A stretch of 64,000 nucleotides of DNA from Vibrio nigripulchritudo ATCC 27043 (GTDB taxonomy: Bacteria; Pseudomonadota; Gammaproteobacteria; Enterobacterales; Vibrionaceae), in the NCBI RefSeq assembly GCF_000222685.1, contig NZ_AFWJ01000322.1, positions 1-64,000 on the forward strand, written 5' to 3'. A model generated the notes under the pieces. The model was not told where the DNA came from. It saw only the letters and a list, made by a program, of their open reading frames with translations, and ran no database searches. Made by a program: the position numbers and the translations under genes. Below, one piece after another: positions 45,036 to 53,959 of the stretch; the first letter of the stretch is position 1; every line of letters starts with the position of its first letter.

Positions 45036-45141
45036 GAAAGTTGGCTGGCAGGCCACCTTTCAGACGCGAATCTCTTTGGCAGAAGAGTTTCACGTTTTTC
45101 GGACACAAAAAAACCGGAGCGTTGGCAGACGCTCCGGTTTT
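45036..45141 (-). promoter_or_regulatory. guaC leader: three hairpins with the same hexaloop
   Basis: Read on the minus strand, three successive hairpins all carry the loop CTGCCA. They are 45111-45140 (12-pair stem followed by a U7 tract), 45072-45087 (five-pair stem), and 45036-45061 (ten-pair stem, one mismatch). The first looks like an intrinsic terminator placed at the very 5' end of the guaC mRNA. Between the last hairpin and the start, TGCAAT/ATTGCA repeats place the AAAGGA ribosome site in a loop. A regulatory leader bound by a protein or small molecule is the likely reading; I know no family with this pattern. Confidence 0.65.
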
Positions 45142-45145
45142 CAGC

Positions 45146-45173
45146 ATTATAGGCACTAAAAGATTCCTGACAA
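45146..45173 (-). promoter_or_regulatory. Promoter of guaC
   Basis: On the minus strand TTGTCA (45168-45173), a 16-base spacer and a perfect TATAAT (45146-45151). Transcription would begin near 45139, at the foot of the first leader hairpin. Confidence 0.75.
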
Positions 45174-45482
45174 GACTAATATTTGTAATTTTTTTGTGTT
45201 ACCTTACCGAAGAATTCATATCTGAAACCTTTCCATTTTCTGGTTTATCTTCCTAATTTTATTTAGAAATCACCTCATTAATCTCTATTATTTTCTTTAA
45301 TAACAAACAGTTAACGCTCAGTAAATTTGGGGTTTATTTTTGTTTTGAACGAGCGTATTAATAACGCAATCAGCATGTTCGCACCGTGTAAGTATACGTA
45401 AGTACCCCGCTTTTTGATGCATCACGCAAGTCTAGGGTACTCACTTATACTAATAACTAACTCTATAACGAGGAGTATAGTC
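45174..45482. other. Intergenic region between guaC promoter and ldhA
   Basis: 309 bases, AT-rich. It should hold the ldhA promoter; no confident -35/-10, operator or small gene was identified. Confidence 0.3.
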
Positions 45483-46478
45483 ATGCTTAAGATCGCATTT
45501 TTCAGTTCCAAGTCTTATGACGAACGCAGTTTTAACCAAGAAAACGAACGTTATTCGTATCAATTCGAGTTTCATGATTTTCGATTAACCGAGCAAACCG
45601 CACGTTTGGCTTCGGGCTGTGATGTTGTATGCGCATTTGTAAACGACGACTTGTCTGCCCCGGTTCTACAGCAACTCGCAGACACAGGCGTTAAAGTAGT
45701 AGCGATGCGCTGTGCGGGTTTCGACCGTGTAGATCTGCAAACTGCTGAAGCCCTTGGCTTAAAAGTCGTACGCGTACCTGCGTATTCACCAGAATCCATT
45801 GCCGAGCATGCCGTGGGCATGATGTTGTGCTTGAATCGCCGTTACCACAAAGCATACCAGCGCACTCGTGATGCTAACTTTTCCCTTGAAGGCTTGGTTG
45901 GCTTTAACTTCCACGGTAAAACCGCTGGTATTGTCGGCTCGGGCAAGATTGGTCTCGCCACCATGCGAATTCTGAAAGGTCTGGGCATGGAGATTCTGTG
46001 TTACGACCCGTATCAAAACCCTGCGGCTATTGATTTGGGTGTGAAATACACGGAATTAGAAGAAGTGTACAAGCACGCTGACGTGATCAGCCTGCATTGC
46101 CCTTCCACTCCTGAAAATCGCAACATGCTCAACGCCGATGCGTTCTCGAAGATGAAAGATGGTGTGATGATTGTAAACACCAGTCGTGGAGATCTTCTGG
46201 ATTCTGCTGCTGCAATTGAAGCATTGAAATCTGGCAAGATTGGTTCTTTGGGTCTGGATGTGTACGACAACGAGAAAGAGTTGTTCTTCCAGGACAAATC
46301 AAACGATGTCATCGTCGACGACGTGTTCCGCCGCCTATCGGCATGCCACAATGTGATCTTTACGGGTCATCAGGCGTTCTTAACCGATGATGCACTAAGA
46401 AGTATCGCTTCCGTGACTCTGCAAAGTGTGTCGGATGTGCTCAATACTGGTAGCAGCCAGAATGAAGTAAAGGCTTAA
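45483..46478 (+). CDS. ldhA: Fermentative D-lactate dehydrogenase
   Basis: 331 residues, 2-hydroxyacid dehydrogenase family. The NAD motif is GIVGSGKIGLAT, the catalytic Arg is in VNTSRGDLLD, Glu in GLDVYDNEKELFF and His in FTGHQAFLTDDA; the early MRCAGFDRVDL block is LdhA-like. It reduces pyruvate to D-lactate in fermentation. The ATG at 45483 follows GAGGAG; a longer frame to 45414 is not supported. Confidence 0.94.
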   Translation: MLKIAFFSSKSYDERSFNQENERYSYQFEFHDFRLTEQTARLASGCDVVCAFVNDDLSAPVLQQLADTGVKVVAMRCAGFDRVDLQTAEALGLKVVRVPAYSPESIAEHAVGMMLCLNRRYHKAYQRTRDANFSLEGLVGFNFHGKTAGIVGSGKIGLATMRILKGLGMEILCYDPYQNPAAIDLGVKYTELEEVYKHADVISLHCPSTPENRNMLNADAFSKMKDGVMIVNTSRGDLLDSAAAIEALKSGKIGSLGLDVYDNEKELFFQDKSNDVIVDDVFRRLSACHNVIFTGHQAFLTDDALRSIASVTLQSVSDVLNTGSSQNEVKA

Positions 46479-46492
46479 GTCTTTGAAAAAGC

Positions 46493-46530
46493 AAAAAGCC
46501 CAGCCTAATTTAAATGGCTGGGCTTTTTAA
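46493..46530. terminator. Bidirectional terminator between ldhA and the PAS gene
   Basis: AAAGCCCAGCC/GGCTGGGCTTT, flanked by A's and TTTTT, between convergent genes. Confidence 0.9.
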
Positions 46531-46540
46531 TGGTGGCTGA

Positions 46541-46984
46541 TTAGCTTTCTGCTACGCCTGCGATAACGGCTTCGGCGGTCGCATCTTGTATGGACAGGAA
46601 CATAGATTTCACCTGACCAGTCGGCGTACGCATCGGGTTTAAAGTGATGTTCTGATACATGAATTCGGCTTGCTGGGTAATCGGGCGCACATTGCGGCAG
46701 CGGAACAGGTATGGACGCTGACGCCAGGTAATAAAGCTGCGACAACCCAGGTTGTAAACAGGTTTGGCTTTCAACACAAACCACTCTTTTGGGATTTCCG
46801 GGAACACTTCAAACAGGGACTTGCCTATTGCTTCGTGTGCCTGTTTTCCACTGTGATGGGTCATAAAGCCGTTCCAGACTTGAATGTTGTAATTCTCATC
46901 CAACACCACCAAGCCCATTTCGACGTTCTGTACCATGTCCACCATCCAGTGGAACTGTTCAAATTCTGCAGGTAGATTCAGCAT
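46541..46984 (-). CDS. Single PAS-domain protein
   Basis: 147 residues, one PAS domain (MGLVVLDENYNIQVWNGFMTHHSG then a C-terminal IQDATAEA typical of PAS/PAC), with no output domain. The CRSFITWRQRPYLFRC segment has two Cys. Its start overlaps the stop of the upstream receiver gene (TAATG), so the two are co-translated. It probably senses a signal or partners the REC-CheC protein in a chemotaxis-like or c-di-GMP pathway. Confidence 0.85.
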   Translation of the reverse strand: MLNLPAEFEQFHWMVDMVQNVEMGLVVLDENYNIQVWNGFMTHHSGKQAHEAIGKSLFEVFPEIPKEWFVLKAKPVYNLGCRSFITWRQRPYLFRCRNVRPITQQAEFMYQNITLNPMRTPTGQVKSMFLSIQDATAEAVIAGVAES

Positions 46985-47988
46985 TACAACTCATCCTCCA
47001 TCAAGTACGCCAGTTTGTTATCCAACAAAGGAAGAGATTCGTCTACAAACATAAACAGCAGGTCACACTTAATGTTAGTGCCGTCGATGTTGTAGCTTAC
47101 TTCGAAGGTCATGGTTTTAGTAAACGCACCCGCTGTGCTCTGAATAATGGAATCAATAGGAATGTGTTGCCCTAAAAGAACGGGTGAACTCTGGAAAAAG
47201 CGCACTTCTGATTGCTCGCCCAATCCATTAAGGAAAGAGCCCACCAATATATTGGATACGTCCATCAGAAGTTCGAGCTCTTCGTGCTCGTTGTCGGCAG
47301 GCACCTGCATCAGTTTGTTAATGTCACTGACGGATGAATCACTCAGCAAAACCAATGCTTCACCTGCAATACCCTCTCCACTGAACCCCTGACAGACACC
47401 GGATACCTGATCGTTATCAGCAAGGTCCCTAAGCGCCATATGCAATTCGCTCACTTCAAAAATATTGACGTTAGGTAAAGGGAGATGAACGAATACATCA
47501 AAATGACGAGCAAGCGCATCCGCTGCCCGACCAATGGCAACGTTAGCCACTTCCATGTAAATATCACGCCTCTTGAGTACTGGTAACTCAACAGGCGAAG
47601 GCATATAGGTTTGAGGTTGTGTGGGCGGCTCAATAAGGCTTTTAAGCACATCTTTCAAAGCATCTTTATTGATGGGCTTTTGAATGAAGGCTTTCGCCCC
47701 CAAAGACATGACTTTCTCTTTAGCTTTTGGCTGAATATCCCCCGATACCACCACCACTTTAATATCGATTCCACGTTTCCCGATTTCTTCTAACGTGCCG
47801 TATCCATCCAGCTCAGGCATCGTCAGGTCTAGGAACATAAGTTTGAATTCACGCGTTTGAAGTTGTTCTAATGCGTCTAATCCATGGACAGCAAAGGTTA
47901 TATCTGCTCCTAAAGAAGCAGGTAGTGAACGTGCCATCTGTTTACGGGCTAGCGCGGAGTCGTCACAGATCAATATAGGAAATGACAT
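46984..47988 (-). CDS. Receiver domain fused to a CheC/CheX-like phosphatase domain
   Basis: 334 residues. An N-terminal REC domain (ICDDSALARKQ, Asp in MFLDLTMPELDG, Lys in FIQKP) is followed by a CheC-like module with two helical motifs: MEVANVAIGRAADAL (the E-x2-N signature) and LLMDVSNILVGSFLNGLG (D-x2-N). CheC and CheX proteins dephosphorylate CheY-type receivers, so this may act on its own REC or another. It heads an operon with the PAS protein. Confidence 0.87.
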   Translation of the reverse strand: MSFPILICDDSALARKQMARSLPASLGADITFAVHGLDALEQLQTREFKLMFLDLTMPELDGYGTLEEIGKRGIDIKVVVVSGDIQPKAKEKVMSLGAKAFIQKPINKDALKDVLKSLIEPPTQPQTYMPSPVELPVLKRRDIYMEVANVAIGRAADALARHFDVFVHLPLPNVNIFEVSELHMALRDLADNDQVSGVCQGFSGEGIAGEALVLLSDSSVSDINKLMQVPADNEHEELELLMDVSNILVGSFLNGLGEQSEVRFFQSSPVLLGQHIPIDSIIQSTAGAFTKTMTFEVSYNIDGTNIKCDLLFMFVDESLPLLDNKLAYLMEDEL

Positions 47989-48369
47989 TAATTCACCATA
48001 GGTCGCGTATGAAAAGCATACTTAAAAATAATTGCTAATACCCAGAACATATTACGTTTTTCGATAAATTATCACTTGGGTATCTTTAAACAGAATGGTG
48101 AACTTTAACACATCTAAAGATTAAATCAGCGCAAGATTCCCACCACTTCTATATACAATATAGGATATAAATGGCGTAAGGAACGGCATATTGTGTAACT
48201 GATTAATTAATAAGCGTATTTTATGCTATTTGCACCGCTGGCTCGCTTTTTGAACAATTTCATCACATGTTGCATACCATCCACACAATGTGAGCCAAAT
48301 AGTGAGCACAAAAAAGCCTTCCACTTGGGAAGGCTTCTTCAAAAAATTCTTTTTTACCGTTTTTGCAAA
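47989..48369. other. Intergenic region upstream of the REC-CheC operon
   Basis: 381 bases. It holds the REC-CheC promoter and, near its right end, a terminator for the small membrane protein gene. No coding frame with a ribosome site was found. Confidence 0.35.
48310..48337 (-). terminator. Terminator of the 120-residue membrane protein gene
   Basis: GCCTTCC/GGAAGGC stem; on the minus strand it is followed by six U's, about 35 bases after the stop codon. Confidence 0.85.
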
Positions 48370-48732
48370 TTAAGCTTCTGCTTCTGCAATCTGACCCGGC
48401 TTCTTGGTGATACTCTGGCGATAGCTGAACCACAGATAAGTGATGACTAAAGAGAAATAAAGGTAAGTTAATGCAAACACCAGTGGCGATGTCATTAAGC
48501 CTTTATTCACACCGACCATAACACCAACGACGGTGATCGTGAGCTTTGAAAGCATGCCGCACAATAACAGGAAAACAGCAAATGCCGGGAAGCGAGAGCT
48601 ACGGAAAGAGAACCAGTAGCAGCTACCTACTGCTAGCGCTGATACCGCCAGACCCAACATGAAAGAATGAAAATGATCCGCAGAAGCAACACCTGCAGAA
48701 ATCGAAGCGAGCATTATTAAAATCAGTTTCAT
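48370..48732 (-). CDS. Small four-helix membrane protein
   Basis: 120 residues with four predicted membrane helices, the first also signal-like (MKLILIMLASISAGVASA). No domain is recognised. It is a single gene with its own terminator. Possibly a small transporter or a respiratory accessory protein, but nothing in the sequence proves it. Confidence 0.65.
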   Translation of the reverse strand: MKLILIMLASISAGVASADHFHSFMLGLAVSALAVGSCYWFSFRSSRFPAFAVFLLLCGMLSKLTITVVGVMVGVNKGLMTSPLVFALTYLYFSLVITYLWFSYRQSITKKPGQIAEAEA

Positions 48733-49091
48733 ATATTCACCTTCACTTAAATAAAGAGAATGCGTCCTTTCATATTCAAAATCTTAGTTTTCAGTCGCTA
48801 TTTTGCGCATTTATTGCCCAATTTCAAGTAAAAAACACGATAAAACTGCATTGTTTTTCGTACATTAAGCACGCGTTTACAAACAGTTAACAGCAGAAAC
48901 ATTTAGTTACACCCTCAAGTATTGATATTGCTAGTTAAAAGTAATTATTTAATGCTTTTGTTACAGTTAATTAACATTTAAATTTCTCATCACTAATTTA
49001 AGGGAAATTCTATTTTCGGGAGCTCGATCATCACATGTACCCCAGCTTTGTGAGATACCATTAGTGTTTTATAAACCACCAGAGCTTCGTT
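48733..49091. other. Intergenic region before the PAS-GGDEF gene
   Basis: 359 bases, AT-rich, divergent promoters. I see no operator or small gene that I can support. Confidence 0.3.
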
Positions 49092-50306
49092 TTGTTTGAT
49101 AGTACTTATGGCGTGGTCATTCAGCGCAATTTTAAAGCGCTCTACGTTGACTTAGCATTCGCCAAAATTTATGGGTTCGATTCCCCAGAAGATATCTACC
49201 AGCTAGATAGCTTGCTTGATCTTATCGCTCCCTGTGATCATCAAGAAGCTCTGAATACCTACCAAAGAATCCTTGCGAATCAGCAGCGTCCAAGAATGCA
49301 CTCCTCTATAAATGTGGATCGCTACGGCAGAGAGTTTTCGGTTCTGGCTATCGACCATGTCATTGAGTGGGAAGGTAAGCCTGCACTTCAAGTTACGATC
49401 ATCGATATGTCGGCTCAGGAAGAAGCAATGCTTCAGTTGCAGGAAAACGAACGACGCTACCGAGAGCTGGTGGAAGGCTCCCTTCAGGGCATCTTGGTAC
49501 ACCGTGACTTCAAACCACTTCTGGTGAATCAGACTTATGCAAAAATGCTCGGTTATCCGAGCGTCGATGCTCTGATTTCGACAGGTACCATCTTTTCTCA
49601 TATTCCTGAAAAGTATCAGGATGTAGCACGTTCCCGATACGACATGCTGCTGGCAGGCGAAAATACGAGCCAGAATGTCACCGTTCGAAACTTCCGACTC
49701 GACGGTTCTACCGCTTATTTCAAGCTCTCTGAACGAGTGATTGACTGGGACGGTCAGCCAGCCGTTCAGGTATCGGTATTAGACGTGACCGAGCAGCTTA
49801 TTCTGGAAGAAAAACTGACGTACCAAGCGAATCATGACTCTTTAACGGGTCTGCATAACCGCCGTTTCATGACTTCGACATTAGAAAGCCGCTATAAGCT
49901 GGATCAGTCGATGAGCTGCATCCTCATTGATCTTGATGATTTTAAGTCCGTCAATGATAAGCACGGTCACGCTGGTGGCGATAAGACGCTACGTGCCTTT
50001 GCGGCAGTTTTAAATGAAGTATTAGGCAGCCACGCTTTTAGTGCTCGCTGGGGCGGTGAAGAGTTCATTATCTGTATGAGCGATTACAACTATGAACAAG
50101 CATTGTGTTATGCCCAAGCGATAAAATCGGAAATCAATAAGTGGAACTTTGAAGAAGCCACCACGGCTTCTTTTGGTGTCGCCTGTTCCTGTGATTCTGA
50201 CTCTGATTACAGCCTTATGATCCAGCGGGCAGACCGCGCACTGTATGAAGCAAAACGTCTTGGAAAAAACTGCATCGTCACTACGGATAACGATTTTTAC
50301 AGTTAG
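49092..50306 (+). CDS. PAS-PAS-GGDEF diguanylate cyclase
   Basis: 404 residues: two PAS domains (~1-105 and ~118-235, similar to each other: QRNFKALYVDLAFAKIYG and HRDFKPLLVNQTYAKMLG) and a GGDEF domain with RWGGEEFII active site and the I-site region before it. It makes c-di-GMP in the cytoplasm under control of a PAS-sensed signal. The only usable start is TTG at 49092 with AGAG upstream; a stop codon at 49062-49064 blocks extension, so the first PAS may be short. Confidence 0.87.
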   Translation: MFDSTYGVVIQRNFKALYVDLAFAKIYGFDSPEDIYQLDSLLDLIAPCDHQEALNTYQRILANQQRPRMHSSINVDRYGREFSVLAIDHVIEWEGKPALQVTIIDMSAQEEAMLQLQENERRYRELVEGSLQGILVHRDFKPLLVNQTYAKMLGYPSVDALISTGTIFSHIPEKYQDVARSRYDMLLAGENTSQNVTVRNFRLDGSTAYFKLSERVIDWDGQPAVQVSVLDVTEQLILEEKLTYQANHDSLTGLHNRRFMTSTLESRYKLDQSMSCILIDLDDFKSVNDKHGHAGGDKTLRAFAAVLNEVLGSHAFSARWGGEEFIICMSDYNYEQALCYAQAIKSEINKWNFEEATTASFGVACSCDSDSDYSLMIQRADRALYEAKRLGKNCIVTTDNDFYS

Positions 50307-50428
50307 ACCAACGTTAAGTTAACAGCCTCGCAACATTGTCAATACCTATATCCAGCCTACTCCACCCCGATCTCGAAATTTCTCCAACTTTATGTTGAAA
50401 AAGGGATTCCAATCACATTGAGATTGTT

Positions 50429-50482
50429 TATAATCCGCGCGCAGTTCTTGTGTCTTTTTTTGATAAAGACAAAAAATTTTTT
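50429..50482 (+). promoter_or_regulatory. Promoter and leader hairpin of the OFA transporter
   Basis: TATAAT at 50429-50434 is a strong -10. The leader then forms GTCTTT/AAAGAC (50452-50470) followed by A6T6, which resembles a weak attenuator. Confidence 0.45.
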
Positions 50483-50521
50483 AGTAACCAACTTCCCCTC
50501 GCGGGTGTATTGAGAAGAGAA

Positions 50522-51757
50522 ATGAATAAAATCGATAAAGCGATGCGAATTCTTCTTGCCGGATTCTGTATCAATCTTTGTTTGGGTATCTTGTATGCGT
50601 GGAGCGTATTCAACAAAGCCTTGGTCAGTGACTTCGGTTGGAGTGCATCAGACGCCTCTCAGCCTTACGCAATCGCAACGATCACATTCTCTATCTGTCT
50701 TCTTGTTGCTGGTGTACTGCAAGACCGTATGGGTCCACGTAATATCCTGATTCTTGGTACCGCCCTGACTGGTCTTGGTATGATCGGTTCAAGCTTCGCG
50801 GATTCTGTACTAATGCTAAACATTACGTTTGGCGTTATCACAGGTGCGGGTATCGGTTTTGGCTACGCGTGTTTGTCTCCTTCTGCAATGAAGTGGTTCC
50901 ATTCTTCTAAGAAAGGTCTGGTTAACGGTCTGATTGCAGCGGGCTTTGGCCTTGCCGCGGTTTACCTTGCTCCGGTAACTTCTGCGCTGATTTCTTCTTA
51001 CGGCATCAACTCCAGCTTTATGATTCTGGGTATTGGTGTTTTGATCATTGCTGTTCCGCTTGCATGCACCATTAACAACCCACCAGCGGGTTACACGCCT
51101 GAAGAGCCAAAAGTAAAAGCAGGTAAAGCGCCAGTAGCTACGAAGAAGCCTGTTGATATTTCCTGGAAGAACATGCTGAAAACGCCTCAGTTCTACTCTT
51201 TGTGGATCATGTACGCTTTTGCAGCGTCAGCAGGTCTGATGATCATTGGTAACATCACCAACATAGCAAGCGTTCAGGCGAACCTGCCAAATGCAGTTTA
51301 CCTGGCTTCTATCCTTGCGGTATTTAACTCAGGCGGTCGTGTTGCGGCGGGTATCCTTTCCGACAAAATCGGTGGTGTTCGCACTTTGCTTCTTGCGTTT
51401 GTTCTTCAGGGCATCAACATGGTTCTGTTTGCAACCTTTACTTCAGAATTCACGCTGATCATCGGTACTGCCATTGCAGCAGTCGGCTACGGCACGCTTC
51501 TGGCGGTATTCCCATCTATTACTGCGGAATACTACGGTTTGAAAAACTACGGCACCAACTATGGCGTGCTTTACACCTCATGGGGTATCGGTGGTGCTAT
51601 CGGTGCAGCGGTTGTGGGTTACTCTATGACTAATGGCGGAGGCTTCGGTCTGGCGTACACGATTTCAGCCGTAATGATGGGTGTTTGTGTGGTACTGGCT
51701 CTTATCACTAAGCCAATCAGCGAAGCGAAAGCAGCAGAGCTTAAAACAGCCGCTTAA
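50522..51757 (+). CDS. OFA-family MFS antiporter (oxalate/formate type)
   Basis: 411 residues, twelve membrane helices. The OFA signature is seen near the start (LGILYAWSVFNKAL) and in FGYACLSPSAMKWF and YGTLLAVFPSITAEYYG. OFA members exchange oxalate, formate or other monocarboxylates; with ldhA nearby, lactate or formate is conceivable. The ATG at 50522 is chosen because the longer GTG frame (50450) would start almost at the transcription start site. The next gene begins 12 bases after the terminator. Confidence 0.87.
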   Translation: MNKIDKAMRILLAGFCINLCLGILYAWSVFNKALVSDFGWSASDASQPYAIATITFSICLLVAGVLQDRMGPRNILILGTALTGLGMIGSSFADSVLMLNITFGVITGAGIGFGYACLSPSAMKWFHSSKKGLVNGLIAAGFGLAAVYLAPVTSALISSYGINSSFMILGIGVLIIAVPLACTINNPPAGYTPEEPKVKAGKAPVATKKPVDISWKNMLKTPQFYSLWIMYAFAASAGLMIIGNITNIASVQANLPNAVYLASILAVFNSGGRVAAGILSDKIGGVRTLLLAFVLQGINMVLFATFTSEFTLIIGTAIAAVGYGTLLAVFPSITAEYYGLKNYGTNYGVLYTSWGIGGAIGAAVVGYSMTNGGGFGLAYTISAVMMGVCVVLALITKPISEAKAAELKTAA

Positions 51758-51779
51758 TTAGATTTGAATCTCTACAGAG

Positions 51780-51813
51780 AAAGAGCTTACCCTTAACGGT
51801 AAGCTCTTTTTTT
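51780..51813 (+). terminator. Terminator of the OFA gene
   Basis: AGAGCTTACC/GGTAAGCTCT with CTTAAC loop and a T7 tract. Confidence 0.92.
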
Positions 51814-51824
51814 ATGCGACGAAT

Positions 51825-53447
51825 ATGCTTTCACAACCACCTGAATTACCCGTTGATTACTATCACACCAATTTCCAGCTTTTGTTGAATAACGCTGTTC
51901 AGACTTATGATGATCTTCTTGCCGATGAAGAAAAGAGCTGGATTGAGTCGTACAACAAACTAGATAAAGCGTCTCAATGCCTGCTGATCCGTCTGCTTTC
52001 GCGCAAGGGAGAGTGGTTTCGAAGTGATAAACTGGTATACCGAGAAATTTGGGATATCACAGCGTGTCTGGCTCAGCTTAGTGAACACAAGCTTATCTTT
52101 CTTCCTGACGAACTGAATTGCAAACAACTGGCTCATTCGCTGCTCACAAAGCCTGAAATCTCAGCCCTCTACCCTGACCTGAATAAGCAGCTTCCCAAAT
52201 CTGATTTAATCAACCTATTGCCCGATGAAGAAGTCGATATAGCGACATTGCCATTTACCTGTATTCAGTTACTTCATGCCGAGTTGATGCCGATCTTTAC
52301 GGCGCTGTTTTTTACTAACACACATCAGGATTTCACCCAGTTTGTCTTGTCTGATTTAGGGCTGAATCGTTTTGAAAGCTACCCATTGAGTCGGAAGCTT
52401 CGCTACTTCAACCATAGGGATGAGCTGCTCTCACTGCTCCAAATTGGTGATATTGGTAATCAGTATTATGAATATCGAAAAGCCCCTCTTGAACATATTC
52501 AGCATTGGCTCAATGCATTACCATCCAAAAGTGGTCATCAGGATGTCGATAAAAAACGCTCTCACCTCATCAATAAACTGGCTAGAGACTTAGAACGCCA
52601 CGAGCAATTTGACGAAGCGATTGCGCATTTCAGCGAAAACGCTTTGCCACCAAGTCGGGAACGACGTGTCCGCATGTGGGAAAAAATGGGGTTAGACAAA
52701 CAAGCCCTAGCTCTCATCCAAGATATGCTGAGCTCACCTTACGATGTGGATGAATGGGAAGTTGCCCAACGAATTGAACGAAAGCTAGTGAAAAAGCTTG
52801 GTGATAAGCCTTCTCCAGCAACGAAGCCGAAGTTTGAAGAGGTATACATTGAACTGGATTTGTCTGAACAACGCGTCGAGGTAGCCACTCAAATCCACTA
52901 CAACCAGTCTGGTTGGGAGACTTACTATTTAGAAAACTGTTTTCTGAATGGGTTGTTTGGACTGGTATTTTGGGATTCGATCTACGCGCCCGTTCAGGGG
53001 GCCTTTAACCACGCCTACCAGTACCGTCCTCTAGACCTCTATCGCCCGGAATTCAGTGAAAACCGGTCTGAGCTGATTGAGACCGATATTCAACGGTTTT
53101 TAACTTTGGGTTATGAGCCCCTCATAGAGCGCTACAACCAAAAGTATGGCATAGCGAACCCATATGTCATTTGGGACGTGTTTACCCCAGAGCACATCAC
53201 ACAGGCTAGCATTGCGCTACCTGAAGAACAGTTGGTTGAATTGTTTCGTGTGATGCTTTCAGACATGCGAAATTTCCGTGCGGGTCAGCCCGATCTGGTT
53301 GCCTTTAAAAATGGAGAGCTCAAATTTATCGAAGTCAAAGGACCTGGCGATAAACTTCAGCAAAACCAAATTCGCTGGCTACAGAAATTCCAGCAACTGG
53401 GTGTGAATGCCGAGGTCTGCTATGTGAACTATTCCAAGAAAAAATGA
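51825..53447 (+). CDS. FAN1-like VRR-NUC nuclease
   Basis: 540 residues. The C-terminal VRR-NUC domain shows the PD-(D/E)xK core: GQPDLVAFKNGELKFIEVKGPGDKL, with Asp, then Glu-x-Lys. The N-terminal and central helical regions (residues ~20-330) match bacterial FAN1 homologues, including a TPR-like part (SENALPPSRERRVRMWEKMG). FAN1 cuts flap DNA near crosslinks and acts in interstrand-crosslink repair. ATG 51825 lies just after the terminator of the upstream gene. It may act in DNA repair here too. Confidence 0.88.
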   Translation: MLSQPPELPVDYYHTNFQLLLNNAVQTYDDLLADEEKSWIESYNKLDKASQCLLIRLLSRKGEWFRSDKLVYREIWDITACLAQLSEHKLIFLPDELNCKQLAHSLLTKPEISALYPDLNKQLPKSDLINLLPDEEVDIATLPFTCIQLLHAELMPIFTALFFTNTHQDFTQFVLSDLGLNRFESYPLSRKLRYFNHRDELLSLLQIGDIGNQYYEYRKAPLEHIQHWLNALPSKSGHQDVDKKRSHLINKLARDLERHEQFDEAIAHFSENALPPSRERRVRMWEKMGLDKQALALIQDMLSSPYDVDEWEVAQRIERKLVKKLGDKPSPATKPKFEEVYIELDLSEQRVEVATQIHYNQSGWETYYLENCFLNGLFGLVFWDSIYAPVQGAFNHAYQYRPLDLYRPEFSENRSELIETDIQRFLTLGYEPLIERYNQKYGIANPYVIWDVFTPEHITQASIALPEEQLVELFRVMLSDMRNFRAGQPDLVAFKNGELKFIEVKGPGDKLQQNQIRWLQKFQQLGVNAEVCYVNYSKKK

Positions 53448-53668
53448 TAAAAAAATTTGCGTAATTTTCATTTCTTGCTAAGTGATTGGATCTTCGAATG
53501 ATTCGTCCACATGCCTTTTTGTAAGTTATTGGTTTGTGTTTTTGAGGTATTGTCGCCTGAACCGAATCCGCTGATCCACTTTAAAATCGTTGGCTATAAT
53601 CTTTGTGAGATTTACTAACCGATGTTGGTAAATCACTCTGAAAAACATTCCTCACAGGAGGGTTTAAG

Positions 53669-53848
53669 ATGAGTATTCAAGATAAAATTGAGGACTTGGA
53701 ACAACAAATCTACATCGCTTGTTCCGAAGGTAATTTCGACCAAATGTATCAGCTAGAGAATGAACTGGAACAACTGCGGGGTCGAATCGCCTTTGGAATG
53801 GAGGATGACCCTTACGCCTTAAGTGGGCTGCTCGCAGGCGATAAATAG
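53669..53848 (+). CDS. Small 59-residue coiled-coil protein
   Basis: ATG at 53669 follows AGGAGGG at ideal distance. The product is 59 residues: MSIQDKIEDLEQQIYIACSE at the start, then a second helix (MYQLENELEQLRGRIAFGME) and an end in LSGLLAGDK. Heptad-like Leu/Ile/Gln spacing suggests a short coiled-coil hairpin. A terminator at 53884 closes the unit. The strong ribosome site and helical composition support a real gene. Function unknown. Confidence 0.65.
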   Translation: MSIQDKIEDLEQQIYIACSEGNFDQMYQLENELEQLRGRIAFGMEDDPYALSGLLAGDK

Positions 53849-53883
53849 TTATGTTCCGAGCTGATTTAATCAGCATTGAAATC

Positions 53884-53918
53884 AAAACCCCGACAATGAA
53901 CATCGGGGTTTTAATTTT
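53884..53918. terminator. Bidirectional terminator between the small gene and torS
   Basis: AAAACCCCGA/TCGGGGTTTT with a nine-base loop and AATTTTT following; convergent genes on both sides. Confidence 0.85.
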
Positions 53919-53959
53919 TCTGGCACTGGCTCTAATGTCTGTTGAGCTTTGCTATCAGG

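Noticed and set aside
45174-45482. Purine riboswitch ahead of guaC
   Set aside because: The transcript is predicted to start at about 45139, and no purine aptamer core was seen in the leader or upstream.
48223-48450. 75-codon open frame
   Set aside because: It reads through the terminator of, and antisense to, the small membrane protein gene.
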